A DNA stretch of 64,000 bases from Nostoc commune NIES-4072 (GCF_003113895.1 NZ_BDUD01000002.1:62001-126000); one strand, 5' to 3'. Numbered from the stretch's first letter, positions 46,001 through 54,837 are shown. The notes: a model not told the origin generated them from the letters alone. A program made the numbers and translations.

Positions 46001-46160
46001 ACATCATTAGGACGTAGTTGTTGAGGGGGTCAACGCCATTGCACCACCAGCCGCCTAGTTCAATGTGCTGGTACTTCTTTAAATCGCGATCGCGCAATCG
46101 TCCATCATTGCGACGGGAGATTTTAGGACTGTAAAGCAGATATTCGTAAGGCAAAGTCAT
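43041..46160 (-). CDS. CyRepA1-type plasmid replication protein, copy 1
   Basis: 1039 residues from ATG 46160 (the longer upstream frame lies in the preceding gene). Residues 1-300 contain a DUF3854/TOPRIM-like region (TIVEGVKKAGALLTAGYAAI, NICFDQDN). A helicase/primase-type ATPase follows with KAPKGTGKTEWLA (Walker A), VIIIDECDQVFWH (Walker B) and a conserved IASPSLETGVSID motif. This is the cyanobacterial plasmid replication initiator family. A second copy at 63333 onward is inverted and highly similar. The ATG overlaps the ATPase gene by 38 bases. Confidence 0.85.
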   Translation of the reverse strand: MTLPYEYLLYSPKISRRNDGRLRDRDLKKYQHIELGGWWCNGVDPLNNYVLMMWGCFKPDHPRRDRQKIHKFIKYEHPFREETRAFFLLVPNRIWVKVSNRSGIPITEEDLQHPGGFWYWVWRHNVPVTIVEGVKKAGALLTAGYAAIAIPGVNAGYRTPQDEYGTAIGKPFLIPDLKHFATQGRIVNICFDQDNKPETVQRVRTAISRMGRLLVNEGCSLRVIDLPLGAEKGVDDFIVAHGQPAFDALYNTAVALELWEIKLFTLLTYPPSIALNQRFLGQLLVPEGEKLIVLKAPKGTGKTEWLATEVAKAHDQERRVLIITHRIQLGEALCNRFGVNYVTEVRTNETGTLLGYGVCVDSLHQESQARFNPNDWSNDVIIIDECDQVFWHLLNSGTEVQKRRVSVLKNLKQLVQNVLGSSQGKIYLSSADVSDTDVKYVLSLAGEYRVNPFVIVNNYRDSAGNCYNYSGSNPKNLIAALDKAIAKGGHHLLCCSAQKAKSKWGTQALEERFRRKLPYLRILRIDSESVADPSHAAFGCIAHLNEILTQYDLVIASPSLETGVSIDIRGHFDGVWGIFQGVQPVNSVRQMLARVRETVDRHIWVREWGMSVVGNGSTSIGGLLRSQHVATQANIALLSAADNDDYSYVDQNFQPESLQTWGKRGSVINVEMRRYRESVLAGLVEDGYIVIDADDADDDESGAVIESVKAASQELYASECQAIADSPTISDAELKKLLDTRAKTKTERHQQRKAELSRRYEIDVTPDLVEKDDDGWYPQLRMHYYFTLGREFLTNRDAKRAKAQLEAGENSVWKPDFNKGQLLPAVLLLERLNLLQFLIPGEHLRSSDEAMQELKKAAMKNRYLIKTCLNLTISEKFSPIVIAQKLLAKIDLKLNYVGRLGKRENRECVYRFVAPDDQRDSIFGQWLNRDEAFQNELVSVSNNISTTTPVIDTQSQDIPQTPTLMESPVTQGWKGLKLKMQQGLDSAGQFYQQLVSTIGSAVGIADGEPYWNGYLGQWQVWVNFADGCTSVVCDWLAVV

Positions 46161-46928
46161 CCTGCGTTGTTTCTTGGCTGTCCTGCATTGTTTCCGTAAC
46201 TGCCACAGGGGCTTCCTTCTTTTTTCGAGTTTGCTTCTTCTTTGGTTCCGGGCTACCAGCCATTGTTTCTGGATTAGGAGTATCAGTCTGTACCATCTCT
46301 GGTTCAGAACGTTTTTTTCGAGTTGATTTAGAGGTAGCAGAAGAATAAACAGGTGCAACAGTAGACTTTACTCCCGGTGATAAATTCACAATCCCACCGG
46401 GAACCGAAGTTGAAGTCATCCCCATCTGTAACAAATGCCATAAATGTTCGCGGCGACTTTCCATGTAACAAAGTTTTTGTTCTCCCTCAGTCGCCTCTAT
46501 CGCCATCCGCTCACACTGAGCCAGCGACAGAGTATGTTCATGCAACCGTTCCAAAGTCAGCGAGTCAGCCCCATCATGCAACGCCGCAGCCACAGCCCGA
46601 ATCAGCCAATCCTTCAACACACCCACGCAACCAATAGAACGCTCATAGAAATAAACCCAATGCTGCATCAAAGCTGGAATATCAACCTGAAGAGGAACTT
46701 GCTTCAGCAGTGCCAGTAAAATTCCTTGAAAATCCTGACGGTCAAGTTCATGCTGAAACAAATAACGAGGAAAATGAATATCCAACCCCCGTCGTGATGC
46801 CTGTCCGCTTAAATTGCGAAAATTCAAAAGTTCATAAGTGCCAATGAGAATGTGCAGTACACCAGTCACATTCGTCATTGACTTAATCCAGTCCAACTGG
46901 TCTAAAAGTTTACCACCACTAGCTCCAC
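46123..46928 (-). pseudogene. 5'-truncated TniB/TnsC-like AAA ATPase
   Basis: The frame GGKLLDQLDWIKSMTNVTG, HILIGTYELLNFRNLSGQAS is the sensor-1 region of a TniB-like ATPase common upstream of plasmid replication genes. The P-loop half is missing: the minus-strand frame is cut at 46929 by a MITE end. The C-terminal 120 residues are a low-complexity KKRSEPEM / KKKQTRKKK tail. A TTG at 46896 could start a 257-residue fragment, but function is doubtful. Confidence 0.65.
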
Positions 46929-47160
46929 GGGAGCAACGCGAAAATGTTAGATCATCGCTTTTTGGGGCAGGGGGAGCAGGGGGAGCAGGGGGAGCAGGGG
47001 GAGCAGGGGGAGCAGGGGGAGCAGGGGGAGTAAAGAGAGAATTTAGTAATCTTCGCTACTATAAATCCTTCAAAATACACTTAATTTCTTTCTCCTCCCC
47101 TGCCTCCCCTGCCTCCCCTGCTCCCCCTGCTTGCCCACCTCACAAAATCGCATTGCTCCC
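46929..47160. mobile_element. 232-bp MITE with GGGAGCAACGCG ends
   Basis: It begins GGGAGCAACGCGAAAATG and ends with the inverse CGCATTGCTCCC. The left interior has seven or so 9-bp GGGGGAGCA units (about 46970-47030); the right interior has CCCCTGCTCCCCCTGC, so the two arms can pair into a long hairpin. No target duplication flanks it, so the site has been rearranged since insertion. It separates the ATPase fragment from plus-strand gene debris. Confidence 0.75.
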
Positions 47161-47234
47161 TCGCTAAACCAATTCGCAAGTCGCAATGACGCTCGAGGAC
47201 TCGCTAACGCTGCGCTAACGCAATTCGCAATTGT

Positions 47235-47436
47235 TTTAACTGCGAATGGCTTTGTTGATGAATATTTGCAATACCGAGCGTTGGAACAACTGACTACTGA
47301 CGAATTACAGCAGTTGCTAAATGCTGAAGTGGATAACTGTGAGCAGTTGTTAGACCGCCCTGTTGACGAACTGACCTCCCAGGACTGGAAACGGTTACGG
47401 GGGTATGAGTCGCACTTGGAGCTAGTGGCGGCGTAA
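47235..47436 (+). pseudogene. 3' remnant of a SAP-like plasmid gene
   Basis: The frame FVDEYLQYRALEQLTTDELQ is similar to the C-terminus of the 256-residue protein at 56253-57023 (IFDEYFLEQPLEQLTGDKLQ). Its 5' part is replaced by repeats. Confidence 0.5.
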
Positions 47437-47485
47437 TTCACCCAGGCGATCGCCCAACCCATCTTCACAAACAACCAATTTATCT

Positions 47486-47548
47486 ATGCAACCAACAATT
47501 ACAATCCCACTAGATTGGGACTACCCTCATTTTACTTTTGGCAATTAT
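47486..47548 (+). pseudogene. 5' remnant of the MQPTI plasmid gene
   Basis: ATG 47486 reads MQPTITIPLDWDYPHFTFGN, matching the start of the 108-residue protein at 57207 (MQPTISIPQHWGYPRFAF). It then runs into the end of an oppositely oriented gene. The order of this and the previous remnant matches the intact region at 56.9-57.3 kb. Confidence 0.6.
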
Positions 47549-48329
47549 TTATTTTGTTTTTCTGCTTCTAGCAAGGTTTGCTGACTTCCAGTTGAGATTG
47601 CTGGCTGGTTACTACTGGCTTGAATAGCCTTAAAAAGTATACCTACTTGTTCATTCGTCTGCTCCATTTGACTTAGAAGTGGCTCTATATACTGAATTTC
47701 TTCTGAGGTCAGTTTTCCAACTTTATGTCCTATATGAGTTGTTATGGGGAGCAACGCGAAAAAGTGAGATCGGGGTTTAGTTCTCAATTACACCCCTATA
47801 TTCTCAACAAAATCTGGTTTTTTAGTTGCGATCGCATCCTGAAACAAGCTATATACGTCCCAGATTTTAGCACCTCACAAAATCGCGTTGCTCCCGTTGT
47901 TATGTAGTTTTGAACATCCTCTCTTAGCTTCTGTTTTCCAAATTTCAGATTACTAAAAGTCTGTATAGCATTCCACTCTCTTGGCAAGCTAACACGTTGA
48001 GAACGTCCAGTTTTTGAATCATTAGATGTTGAGGGGATATAGTAGTCCTCTAATTTAGATATAGCAGCCTCTAAACTATCCGCAGTATTCGTATACCAAT
48101 CTATCAATTTAGATCTAGATGGTACGCTGATTTCTCCTTCATTAATAATTTTTTTTAAAATATCTTTAATTTTATGAAAGCTCACTTCTTGTAAGTCTCT
48201 TTGAAGATCATCCACAAATTGCTTTTTATTTTTTTCGCTCCTCTTTTCTATTAACTCTATCATTGTTTTAATAAGTTCTTTAAATCCTAAATTAATAGTA
48301 ATTAAAGATTCAAACGCATTAACATTCAT
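47545..48329 (-). pseudogene. Helical protein gene split by a MITE
   Basis: Two fragments: ATG 48329 reads 143 or so residues to KLREDVQNYITT, then enters a 149-bp element and stops; after the element, the same protein resumes as THIGHKVGKLTSEEIQYIEP to 47545. Removing the element and one copy of its 9-bp target gives a single 208-residue frame. The protein is charged and helical, with no family I recognise. The 80-residue downstream frame is a by-product. Confidence 0.75.
47747..47895. mobile_element. 149-bp MITE with GGGAGCAACGCG ends and 9-bp target duplication
   Basis: Perfect 12-bp terminal repeats GGGAGCAACGCG / CGCGTTGCTCCC, extended imperfectly to about 25 bp. Flanked by direct repeats GTTGTTATG at 47738-47746 and 47896-47904. 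It has no coding capacity of its own. Confidence 0.9.
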
Positions 48330-48350
48330 ATTTTTTCTCCGTTGGTTGTA

Positions 48351-48603
48351 GTACAGAACAGCTACAAATGCATAAAACCTGATTCCAGATTGATATTAGC
48401 AATATTCAGTAAATTTACCATAGGAGCTAAAATTAGGGCAATGCATCTAAAGTATAATCCTTTAATAGCAAAGGTTTGGGCGTTTTTCCATTAAACCGAT
48501 TTTTCATCAATATGCTTATGCAGTAAAGGTTTAAGAAATACTGCGCGTTTACCCTAATTCTGCTTTGATGATTTCATGACCCCAACACCTGCAATACTGC
48601 CTA
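48351..48603. repeat. Direct repeat copy 1, left part
   Basis: From GCTACAAATGCATAAAACCT to CAACACCTGCAATA this matches about 53945-54300. Its continuation (49487-49720) lies beyond the IS5-like element. Shared landmarks include CCTGATTCCAGATTGATATT and TTTTTCATCAATAT. Confidence 0.8.
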
Positions 48604-49484
48604 GGGCGTGTTTTCAAACTCGTTGTATCCTAAAAAATAGGCGATCGCAGACAGGGTAGGTTGATGAACCGAGGAGAATTAAGTAGCGAACAGTGGGAGA
48701 GGTTAAAACCGTTACTACCACAACAAAAACCCAGAACAGGAAAACCCAATAAAGACCATCGCACAGTCATCAATGGAATTCTATGGATTCTGAGAACAGG
48801 AGCACCGTGGCGAGACTTACCAGAGCGTTATGGTCCGTGGGCAAGTGTAGCAACAAGATTTTATCGATGGCAAAAAGCTGGAATTTGGAATCAAATCTTA
48901 GAGCACCTACAAGCGATCGCAGACGAACATGGAAAACTTGATTGGCAAGTTCATTATGTCGATGGCACAGTTGTACGCGCCCATCAGCACGCAGCTGGTG
49001 GAAAAAAGGGGGTGAAGAAGACGAGAAACTAGGTCGTTCCCGGGGTGGTTTCAGTACAAAAATACACATTCGGTGTGAGGGTAAAGGTAAACCCATAACT
49101 TTTATTCTCAGTCCTGGTCAGAGAAACGAGTCAATTTTTCTCGAACAATTGATGGAACAAGGCTCAGTTAAGCGTTCTGGGCGAGGTCGTCCACGTTTGC
49201 GCCCTTTACGATTAGTTGGAGACAAAGGTTACACTGGTCGGAGAATACGTAATTACCTTCGCCGCCGTGGTATCCGCCTCACTATTCCACGACTTTCAAA
49301 TGAACCGCGACGCGGCCCGTTTAACCGTGAAATCTATCGTCAACGCAACGTTGTTGAGCGTGCTATCAATAGACTCAAGCAATTTCGCCGCATTGCTACT
49401 CGATATGAAAAACTTGCAGCCAATTATACAGCTATGATTACGATCGCCTCCATTCTATTGTGGTTATAGTTTGAAAACACGCCC
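48604..49484 (+). mobile_element. IS5-family (IS427-like) insertion sequence, 881 bp
   Basis: Terminal inverted repeats GGGCGTGTTTTCAAACT / AGTTTGAAAACACGCCC, flanked by TA on both sides. It splits the direct repeat that is intact at 53940-54560, which confirms insertion. The transposase frames fill the element. Confidence 0.9.
48664..49469 (+). CDS. IS5-family transposase made by -1 frameshift
   Basis: Two frames: 48664-49032 (orfA, LSSEQWERLKPLLPQQKPRT, GILWILRTGAPWRDLPERYG, YVDGTVVRAHQHAAGG) and 48942-49469 (orfB, GRSRGGFSTKIHIRCEGKGK, RNVVERAINRLKQFRRIATR). They join at the slippery A-AAA-AAG in GGT GGA AAA AAG GGG near 48999-49010; a -1 shift leads straight into KKGGEEDEKLGRSRGG. The DDE residues are spread over both frames (D in YVDGT, D in VGDKGYT, E in VVERA). 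It appears functional. Confidence 0.85.
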
Positions 49485-49486
49485 TA

Positions 49487-49720
49487 ACCCCCGCTTTCCC
49501 CCGCTCCATCTCCTGAACTCCCTCTACTCAACCGCTTGGGGATATACTTCGACGACTTGAGGGTGCGATCGCCCTGGTTCCAGAACTCGTAGTGATAATA
49601 TGCCTGTAGGTAATCCCTGCCGTTGTAATTGTGCGAAGCGTAAATACTCCTACTGATCTCGAAACTTTTCCTGTACCTGTAGCCCTACAACAGCATCAGC
49701 ACATTCGCCAGTACCGCTGT
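49487..49720 (-). pseudogene. Direct repeat copy 1, right part, with decayed YIPKR gene
   Basis: The minus strand reads ASHNYNGRDYLQAYYHYEFW and TLKSSKYIPKRL, then loses frame. The copy at 54290-54470 reads HHNNNRKDYPHAYYYYEF followed by a stop. Both look like relics of a small cyanobacterial plasmid protein. The 49660-49720 end matches the last codons of the MTDPQ gene (TGCTGATGCTGTTGTAG against TGTTGATGGTGTTGTAG). Confidence 0.5.
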
Positions 49721-50577
49721 TAGCAATCAAAGTTTTATAGAGTATCTCATTGTTTTTACAGTCTTGAATACGATAGTAGTTAGCAGACTTTCCATTGATG
49801 GAAGAACATACATCAATTAATAACGGTAGAATTATTCCATAATCAAAATTAGGATCTTTGAAAGAGGAGAAAGTAGCAACCCAAAGTTCAGTTCCATTTC
49901 TTAATTGGTCAGGATCAACTTCTTCATATAATAACTTTTTAAGAGGTTCTGAATCAAAAAAAGAACTATTATCTTTGCTACGTATTATTACATTTTGTTT
50001 TCCAATTCCTTTCCAAAGTTTAATTACACGCTTAACTCCTTCATGAAATGATTGATGCGAAGCTAAAACTGCACCATTAATCGCACCAATGCTAGTACCA
50101 GCAATAATTGAAGGGACTAAATTTATCTCATCCATGTATTTTAGTACACCAGCTTCATAAGCACCTTTAGCACCACCTCCTGCTAAGACTAATCCAAACT
50201 TAGGTATGACTCTTTCAAACTTTAAATCAATGGTTGTTGAATCTCGCCTTGAAACTTGAGTAATTCCATCTTTCATCTGATTTTCAGATACTCTTAAAAG
50301 AGATAAATGATTTTCGGCTGTTTCATGAACAATGACTGACACAAAATTTCTTAAACTTTTAACATAATACAGAGGATAATTAGTTTGCTTGCGAGATATT
50401 TGAATTGCACATTTAATAGGATCAAAGTTTTCAGATGTTTCAGTTAAATTTAAAAGCTCTAGAGTCTTCCAAAGAGATATTAAATAAGGTATATTAAAAC
50501 TTTTATATGATTGAAATGCCCAGAAAGGCTCTAAAATTTCTACTAATAAAACTTCTTTATTGTGTTCTGATACAATA
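49650..50577 (-). pseudogene. Patatin-like phospholipase, truncated at both ends
   Basis: The minus-strand frame runs without a stop from the ISAs1 edge (50577) through KEVLLVEILEPFWAFQSYKS to a patatin domain: GLVLAGGGAKGAYEAGVLKY (oxyanion hole) and IIAGTSIGAINGAV (catalytic Ser in GTSIG). It then ends LIANSGTGECADAV, where the DNA becomes the MTDPQ-gene repeat, so the catalytic Asp region is lost. GTG 50342 could start a 230-residue piece. The IS removes the 5' end. It is probably inactive. Confidence 0.75.
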
Positions 50578-51960
50578 CAGGGTTAGCGCGTCTCAAACCC
50601 TATTGACAAGCGGACTTACCTATAAGCAATCAAGTTGGAAACAAAGTGGCACTATCCGGGCTAGGGTAAGATTTAATCCATCTAGGTGCAAGGTTCGAGT
50701 AATGCCAGCAGGATTTGAGAACAAGAAAAGCAAAACCAAAGCATCTTTTACACCCAGTGTAAATAGCAAAGACATTACCACTAAGTTTCAGGAATACTTC
50801 ACACAAATAAAAGATCCCAGAGTGGAAAGGACAAGATATCATTTACTCACAGATATCATCACCATAGCGATTTTGGCAGTAATAGCAGGAGCGTCAGGTT
50901 GGGAAGATATTGAGGAGTATGGAATCAGTAAACAAGAGTGGTTGAAAACGTTTTTGCAACTACCATTCGGAATACCCAGCCCCGATACTTTTAGGAGGGT
51001 GTTTGAAAGAATTAACCCAAAAGAATTTGAGCAATGTTTTCGGCAGTGGGTTCAATCCTTGGTTGAGAAATTGGGAGTAGAAGTAGTAGCCATAGATGGC
51101 AAAACTCATAGAGGCTCTTATGACCGAGAATCAAAACTAAAAGCCTTGCACACAGTGAGTGCCTGGTCGAGTGAACATCGTTTAGTTTTGGGACAAACAA
51201 AAGTCAGTTCTAAATCAAATGAAATCACTGCAATTCCAGCACTATTGGACATATTAGACATCTCTGGCTGCATCATTACCATTGATGCGATGGGTACACA
51301 GAAATTGATTGCCGAGAAAATTATTGCAGCTAATGCGGATTATATTCTGAGTCTGAAAGATAATCATCCAACACTCCATCAACAAGTAAAAAATTGGTTT
51401 GAGGCAGCACAATCCATTGGATTTAAAGATATTGATATCGGTATTAGTCAACGTATTGAAAAAGGACATCACCGCATCGAAAAACGTACAGTTTACACCG
51501 TACCTGTGTCGCAGATTCCTGGACTTTATCAACTAGATTTATGGGGAGGACTAAAAACAATAGTCATGGTAGTACGTTCGATTCAGCATTGGAATAAAAC
51601 AACACACGAAGTACAATTTTACATTACTAGCCTTATTAATGATGCAAACAAGATTGCTAGTGCAATTCGACAGCATTGGGGAATAGAAAATTCTGTTCAT
51701 TGGACATTGGATGTTACCTTCCACGAGGATGAATGCCGAATTCGTTCTTTACACAGTCCACAAAACTTTGCTTTACTACGTCGTATTGCTCTTAATGCAT
51801 TAGAGCGAGAATCGTCTTTTCGTCGCAGTATTCGCCAAAAATCACGACGGGCAGCTATGAACGATCACTATATGCTTTCTGTGTTAGCTGCGGCTCTCTC
51901 AAACTCAGTACCTCTGCCATAAATCCCCCTGTCAATAGGGTTTGAGACGCGCTAACCCTG
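50578..51960 (+). mobile_element. ISAs1-family insertion sequence
   Basis: Ends CAGGGTTAGCGCGTCTCAAA and its exact complement at 51941-51960, with about 31 bp of perfect terminal repeat. No target duplication is visible: left flank CTGATACAATA, right flank GTATTCATTA. Each side cuts a different minus-strand gene, so the IS probably took part in a deletion or recombination. Confidence 0.85.
50702..51922 (+). CDS. ISAs1-family transposase
   Basis: 406 residues from the ATG at 50702, which lies inside the element; a longer frame from 50507 begins outside it and is rejected. Conserved blocks: FQEYFTQIKDPRVERTRYHL, AIDGKTHRGSYD (first D), IITIDAMGTQ (second D), DYILSLKDNHPTL and HEDECRIR (E). Complete and probably active. 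Confidence 0.9.
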   Translation: MPAGFENKKSKTKASFTPSVNSKDITTKFQEYFTQIKDPRVERTRYHLLTDIITIAILAVIAGASGWEDIEEYGISKQEWLKTFLQLPFGIPSPDTFRRVFERINPKEFEQCFRQWVQSLVEKLGVEVVAIDGKTHRGSYDRESKLKALHTVSAWSSEHRLVLGQTKVSSKSNEITAIPALLDILDISGCIITIDAMGTQKLIAEKIIAANADYILSLKDNHPTLHQQVKNWFEAAQSIGFKDIDIGISQRIEKGHHRIEKRTVYTVPVSQIPGLYQLDLWGGLKTIVMVVRSIQHWNKTTHEVQFYITSLINDANKIASAIRQHWGIENSVHWTLDVTFHEDECRIRSLHSPQNFALLRRIALNALERESSFRRSIRQKSRRAAMNDHYMLSVLAAALSNSVPLP

Positions 51961-53511
51961 GTATTCATTAAAACCATTTAGGAAATTATCAAGCACAATC
52001 ATTAAATCTTCCTCATTTTTCTTTTCTTGAAGTTTATCTACCAAAGATTGTTCTAGTGCTTCCTGAAAGCTTTTCATTTTTTTTTGAATGTTTGCCGAAA
52101 ATTCATCAATTAGTTGAGTTAATTCATTAGTGACAAAGTTAAACATTAATTGTTGAATTTCTATAAATTGATTATCAAATTCAATATTCATTTCGTCTAT
52201 CATGTTTTCCAAAGAAATAGAAAAAATATTAGGACTAATCTTTTTGTCACTAATACGACTACGTATCCAATCAAAACCTCTCTGCAAAAGAATTTTCTTG
52301 CGTTCAGAAATTGTTATAATTGTTGAAGAATTATTATATACAATATTTTCTTCTATAAATATTGGTAACTTTAGTCCAACATCAAATTTATCGTTCAGGT
52401 AATCAAGAACTTCTGTTAATGATTTTCGGGTTTTATCTATTAAAGATTTTTGTATTTCTTCCTGATTTAAATCAATTATTCTATTACCTTCTAATACAAA
52501 CTCATTAAGATGTTTGTTAAAAATAGTACAGGCATCAGTAGTTACTGAATCTCTGAAATCTTCAGCTTCTTCCTGATTCTCAAAATAAACTACATTCACT
52601 CCTTTTAACACCACTTTATATTTTATAATTGTTAAAAGCGACTCAGGTATATAATCATTAAAATAATTGTCTACAAAGTTTAAAAACGCTTGAATTCTAG
52701 GTATAGCGCTTCTCCTCAATCTATTTAGAGAAAAGTCTACTACACCTCTTTTAATGAGAAGATCGATTTCTTGAAAGAATGAGCTAAATTTATTATCATT
52801 GTCACGAAATTTAATTAAAAGTTCATCCAAAAAAAAATCTCGCAAAGATTTTTCTGATATTTTTTTTGCTTTTTGGAGTTGTATATTTATTTCTTTTTCT
52901 ATTCTTTCTTTCATAGTTTCCAGTTCATTATATATATTATCAAGATTAAAATTATTGTTAAGTTCATTCAAGTAATTTTTTAATAACTTAATTGCAAATT
53001 CGATTTCCTCTTTATGCTTACGGTTTCCATTTCTTCGTAAGTTTAATGGCTTTTGGTAGTGTATGAGTATTTTTAGAGTATTAGTAAGAGTATCTTCTAT
53101 ACAAATTGGTGCTGCTTTTAACATTAAATCATCAATAGCATTTTCCAAAAAAAGACCAAAACCAGAATTTTCCCATACCTCTAAAGCAAATTTATTCAAA
53201 GATTCTTTAGTTATTAAGTTGTTTTGCGCCATCTTCCAGCCATCACCACAAGATTCCTTCAGAAATGGAATTAATGATTCAAATTCAGAGATGTCTTTAT
53301 TAGGGTATTCCTGCATCTCTAACAGTAGTTGAGTTGTTCTCAATGCTTTGATAGCTGATATTTCAAATAGTTGATTTGGATTATTTTCTTCGGACAGTCT
53401 ATATTTAGAGTAAACAAATTTTTTGATATTTATTTTGTCTCTTTGATTTTCTTCTTCTGTGTTAGTTTTGCGATGATCAATTTTATTAACATTGCAATAA
53501 GATTTAGACAA
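51952..53511 (-). CDS. Large helical protein, 3' end cut by ISAs1
   Basis: 519 residues from TTG 53511. It is AT-rich, very rich in Lys, Glu, Asn and Ile, and almost entirely helical, with coiled-coil-like stretches (ELETMKERIEKEINIQLQKA). No P-loop or known domain is visible. The last codons NEYQG and the stop come from the IS end, so the original C-terminus is missing. It faces the same way as the patatin gene on the other side of the IS; the two may be parts of one gene or one operon. Confidence 0.6.
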   Translation of the reverse strand: MSKSYCNVNKIDHRKTNTEEENQRDKINIKKFVYSKYRLSEENNPNQLFEISAIKALRTTQLLLEMQEYPNKDISEFESLIPFLKESCGDGWKMAQNNLITKESLNKFALEVWENSGFGLFLENAIDDLMLKAAPICIEDTLTNTLKILIHYQKPLNLRRNGNRKHKEEIEFAIKLLKNYLNELNNNFNLDNIYNELETMKERIEKEINIQLQKAKKISEKSLRDFFLDELLIKFRDNDNKFSSFFQEIDLLIKRGVVDFSLNRLRRSAIPRIQAFLNFVDNYFNDYIPESLLTIIKYKVVLKGVNVVYFENQEEAEDFRDSVTTDACTIFNKHLNEFVLEGNRIIDLNQEEIQKSLIDKTRKSLTEVLDYLNDKFDVGLKLPIFIEENIVYNNSSTIITISERKKILLQRGFDWIRSRISDKKISPNIFSISLENMIDEMNIEFDNQFIEIQQLMFNFVTNELTQLIDEFSANIQKKMKSFQEALEQSLVDKLQEKKNEEDLMIVLDNFLNGFNEYQG

Positions 53512-53939
53512 AAACTAGCCAGAAAAAACTCAAATTTATACACACAGAGACTTTAGTATCGTTAAGCCTAGTTTATTGACGTATCTGGGTTTCAAACATT
53601 TTTGAGCCTTTGGTGTATTTTATTTGCCCTGTATAGGTTTGAGGCTTATTTCTGCCTTAAAAATGTCTAAGTCCCGTTATTACTGAGCAAGTAAGATTCT
53701 GTCATGAACTTACTGCAACTATTTTTATCTCAGTCGTATGCTCGGCAAACTGTAATTCACAACAATTTCTTACCTATCTAACTCTTCAACCGATTGCACT
53801 TCACTAGTTAACCATTACTTAATCATCTCCACTACAACTTGACTCATCTTCAGCCCACGCAAAGCACAGGCTGCATGAAAACGTTTCTTCAAGTCGTCTG
53901 TAATACTTAATATACATAGCGGTTATTCTAAATTGTGTC
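53512..53939. other. 428-bp gap with a ribbon-helix-helix relic
   Basis: Between the helical gene and the direct repeat. The only coding trace is the RHH fragment at 53815-53904 listed separately. Confidence 0.4.
53815..53904 (-). pseudogene. C-terminal relic of a ribbon-helix-helix protein
   Basis: ITDDLKKRFHAACALRGLKM then SQVVVEMIK and a stop. This is the second half of an RHH (ParG/CopG-like) DNA-binding protein as found in plasmid partition or antitoxin genes. The N-terminal strand and start are missing; the direct repeat begins just upstream. Confidence 0.5.
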
Positions 53940-54560
53940 TACACAAAGCTACAAATGCACAGAACCTGATTCCAGATTGATATTAGCAATATTCAGTATA
54001 TTTACGATAGTAGCTAAAATCAGGGCAAACGCATTTAAAGTATAAGAATTCTTTAATAGCAAGGATTTTGGCGTTTTTCCCTTTAGCCAAATTTTTCATC
54101 AATATCCTTATGCCGTAAGGTTTTCAGAAATGCTGTGCGTTTGTCCTGGAGCTAAAATTAAGAAATCTAAACTTTTTAACTAAATATTTTTGATCTGATA
54201 ACTCAGTCAGGTTTAGAAAATTAGCTTAACCTCTCCCTAGCTTAATGTATTCCTGGATGGGCAACAAAAATCATGATTTCAACACCCCCAACACCTGCAA
54301 TATCCCCCAACTACCGCCTTCCCCCGCTCCATCTGTTGAACTCGCTTCAGCACCCGCTTGGGAATATACTTCGACGACTTCACGCCTACGGTCGCACTCG
54401 CTCTAAAACTCGTAATAATAGTAAGCATGCGGGTAATCCTTGCGGTTATTGTTATGATGCGCCAGGAGCAGCAAGTCCACTCATACTTGCCATTCTTAAA
54501 ACCCCTCGCTATACCTGTATCTCCATAACACCATTAACACATTAGCCAACACTGCAATCT
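53940..54560. repeat. Direct repeat copy 2
   Basis: Matches 48351-48603 plus 49487-49720, i.e. copy 1 without the IS5-like element, with about 100 extra bases near 54150-54260. It contains the decayed YIPKR gene (HAYYYYEF then stop on the minus strand). With copy 1 it brackets the patatin/ISAs1/helical segment. Confidence 0.75.
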
Positions 54561-54672
54561 GCCGCGCTAATATTTGCTTCGCTTCTGTAACCGAACCATG
54601 CGTTAGTTCGTGGATAGCCTGATGTAACCCAGAGTGGGCATTAGCCGCAAGAGTGATCGTAAATTCTGCTGT
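54510..54672 (-). pseudogene. Degenerate tandem copy of the 54-residue gene
   Basis: AEFTITLAANAHSGLHQAIH and THGSVTEAKQILARQIAVLA repeat the neighbouring 54-residue protein without its start; it then runs on into unrelated codons. Confidence 0.65.
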
Positions 54673-54837
54673 CTACAACACCATCAACACATTAGCCAGT
54701 ACCGCAATCTGTCGAGCTAGTATCTGTTTCGCCTCGTTAACTGACGCATGCCGTAGCTCATGAATAGCTTGATACAACCCAGTGTGGGCATTAGCTGCAC
54801 CGTTAATCGCTGTTTGTAATACCTGTGGGTCTGTCAT
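54673..54837 (-). CDS. 54-residue helical plasmid protein (MTDPQ family)
   Basis: MTDPQVLQTAINGAANAHTG, then LYQAIHELRHASVNEAKQIL and a leucine-rich end. Its function is unknown. Partial or decayed relatives lie at 5412, 49660, 54510 and 55560, always near regulators, TA genes or repeats, so this is a small family of the plasmid's accessory regions. Confidence 0.55.
   Translation of the reverse strand: MTDPQVLQTAINGAANAHTGLYQAIHELRHASVNEAKQILARQIAVLANVLMVL

Noticed and set aside
46970..47030. Regular GGGGGAGCA repeats as a CRISPR-like array
   Set aside because: Units are 9 bp with no spacers and lie inside an inverted-repeat element.
51952..53511. Dynamin-like GTPase identity for the 519-residue protein
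   Set aside because: Helical composition suggested it, but no GxxxxGKS/T P-loop or other GTPase motif is present.
54273..54545. 90-residue plus-strand ORF
   Set aside because: Lies antisense to decayed minus-strand coding sequence within the direct repeat; proline-rich translation without family features.
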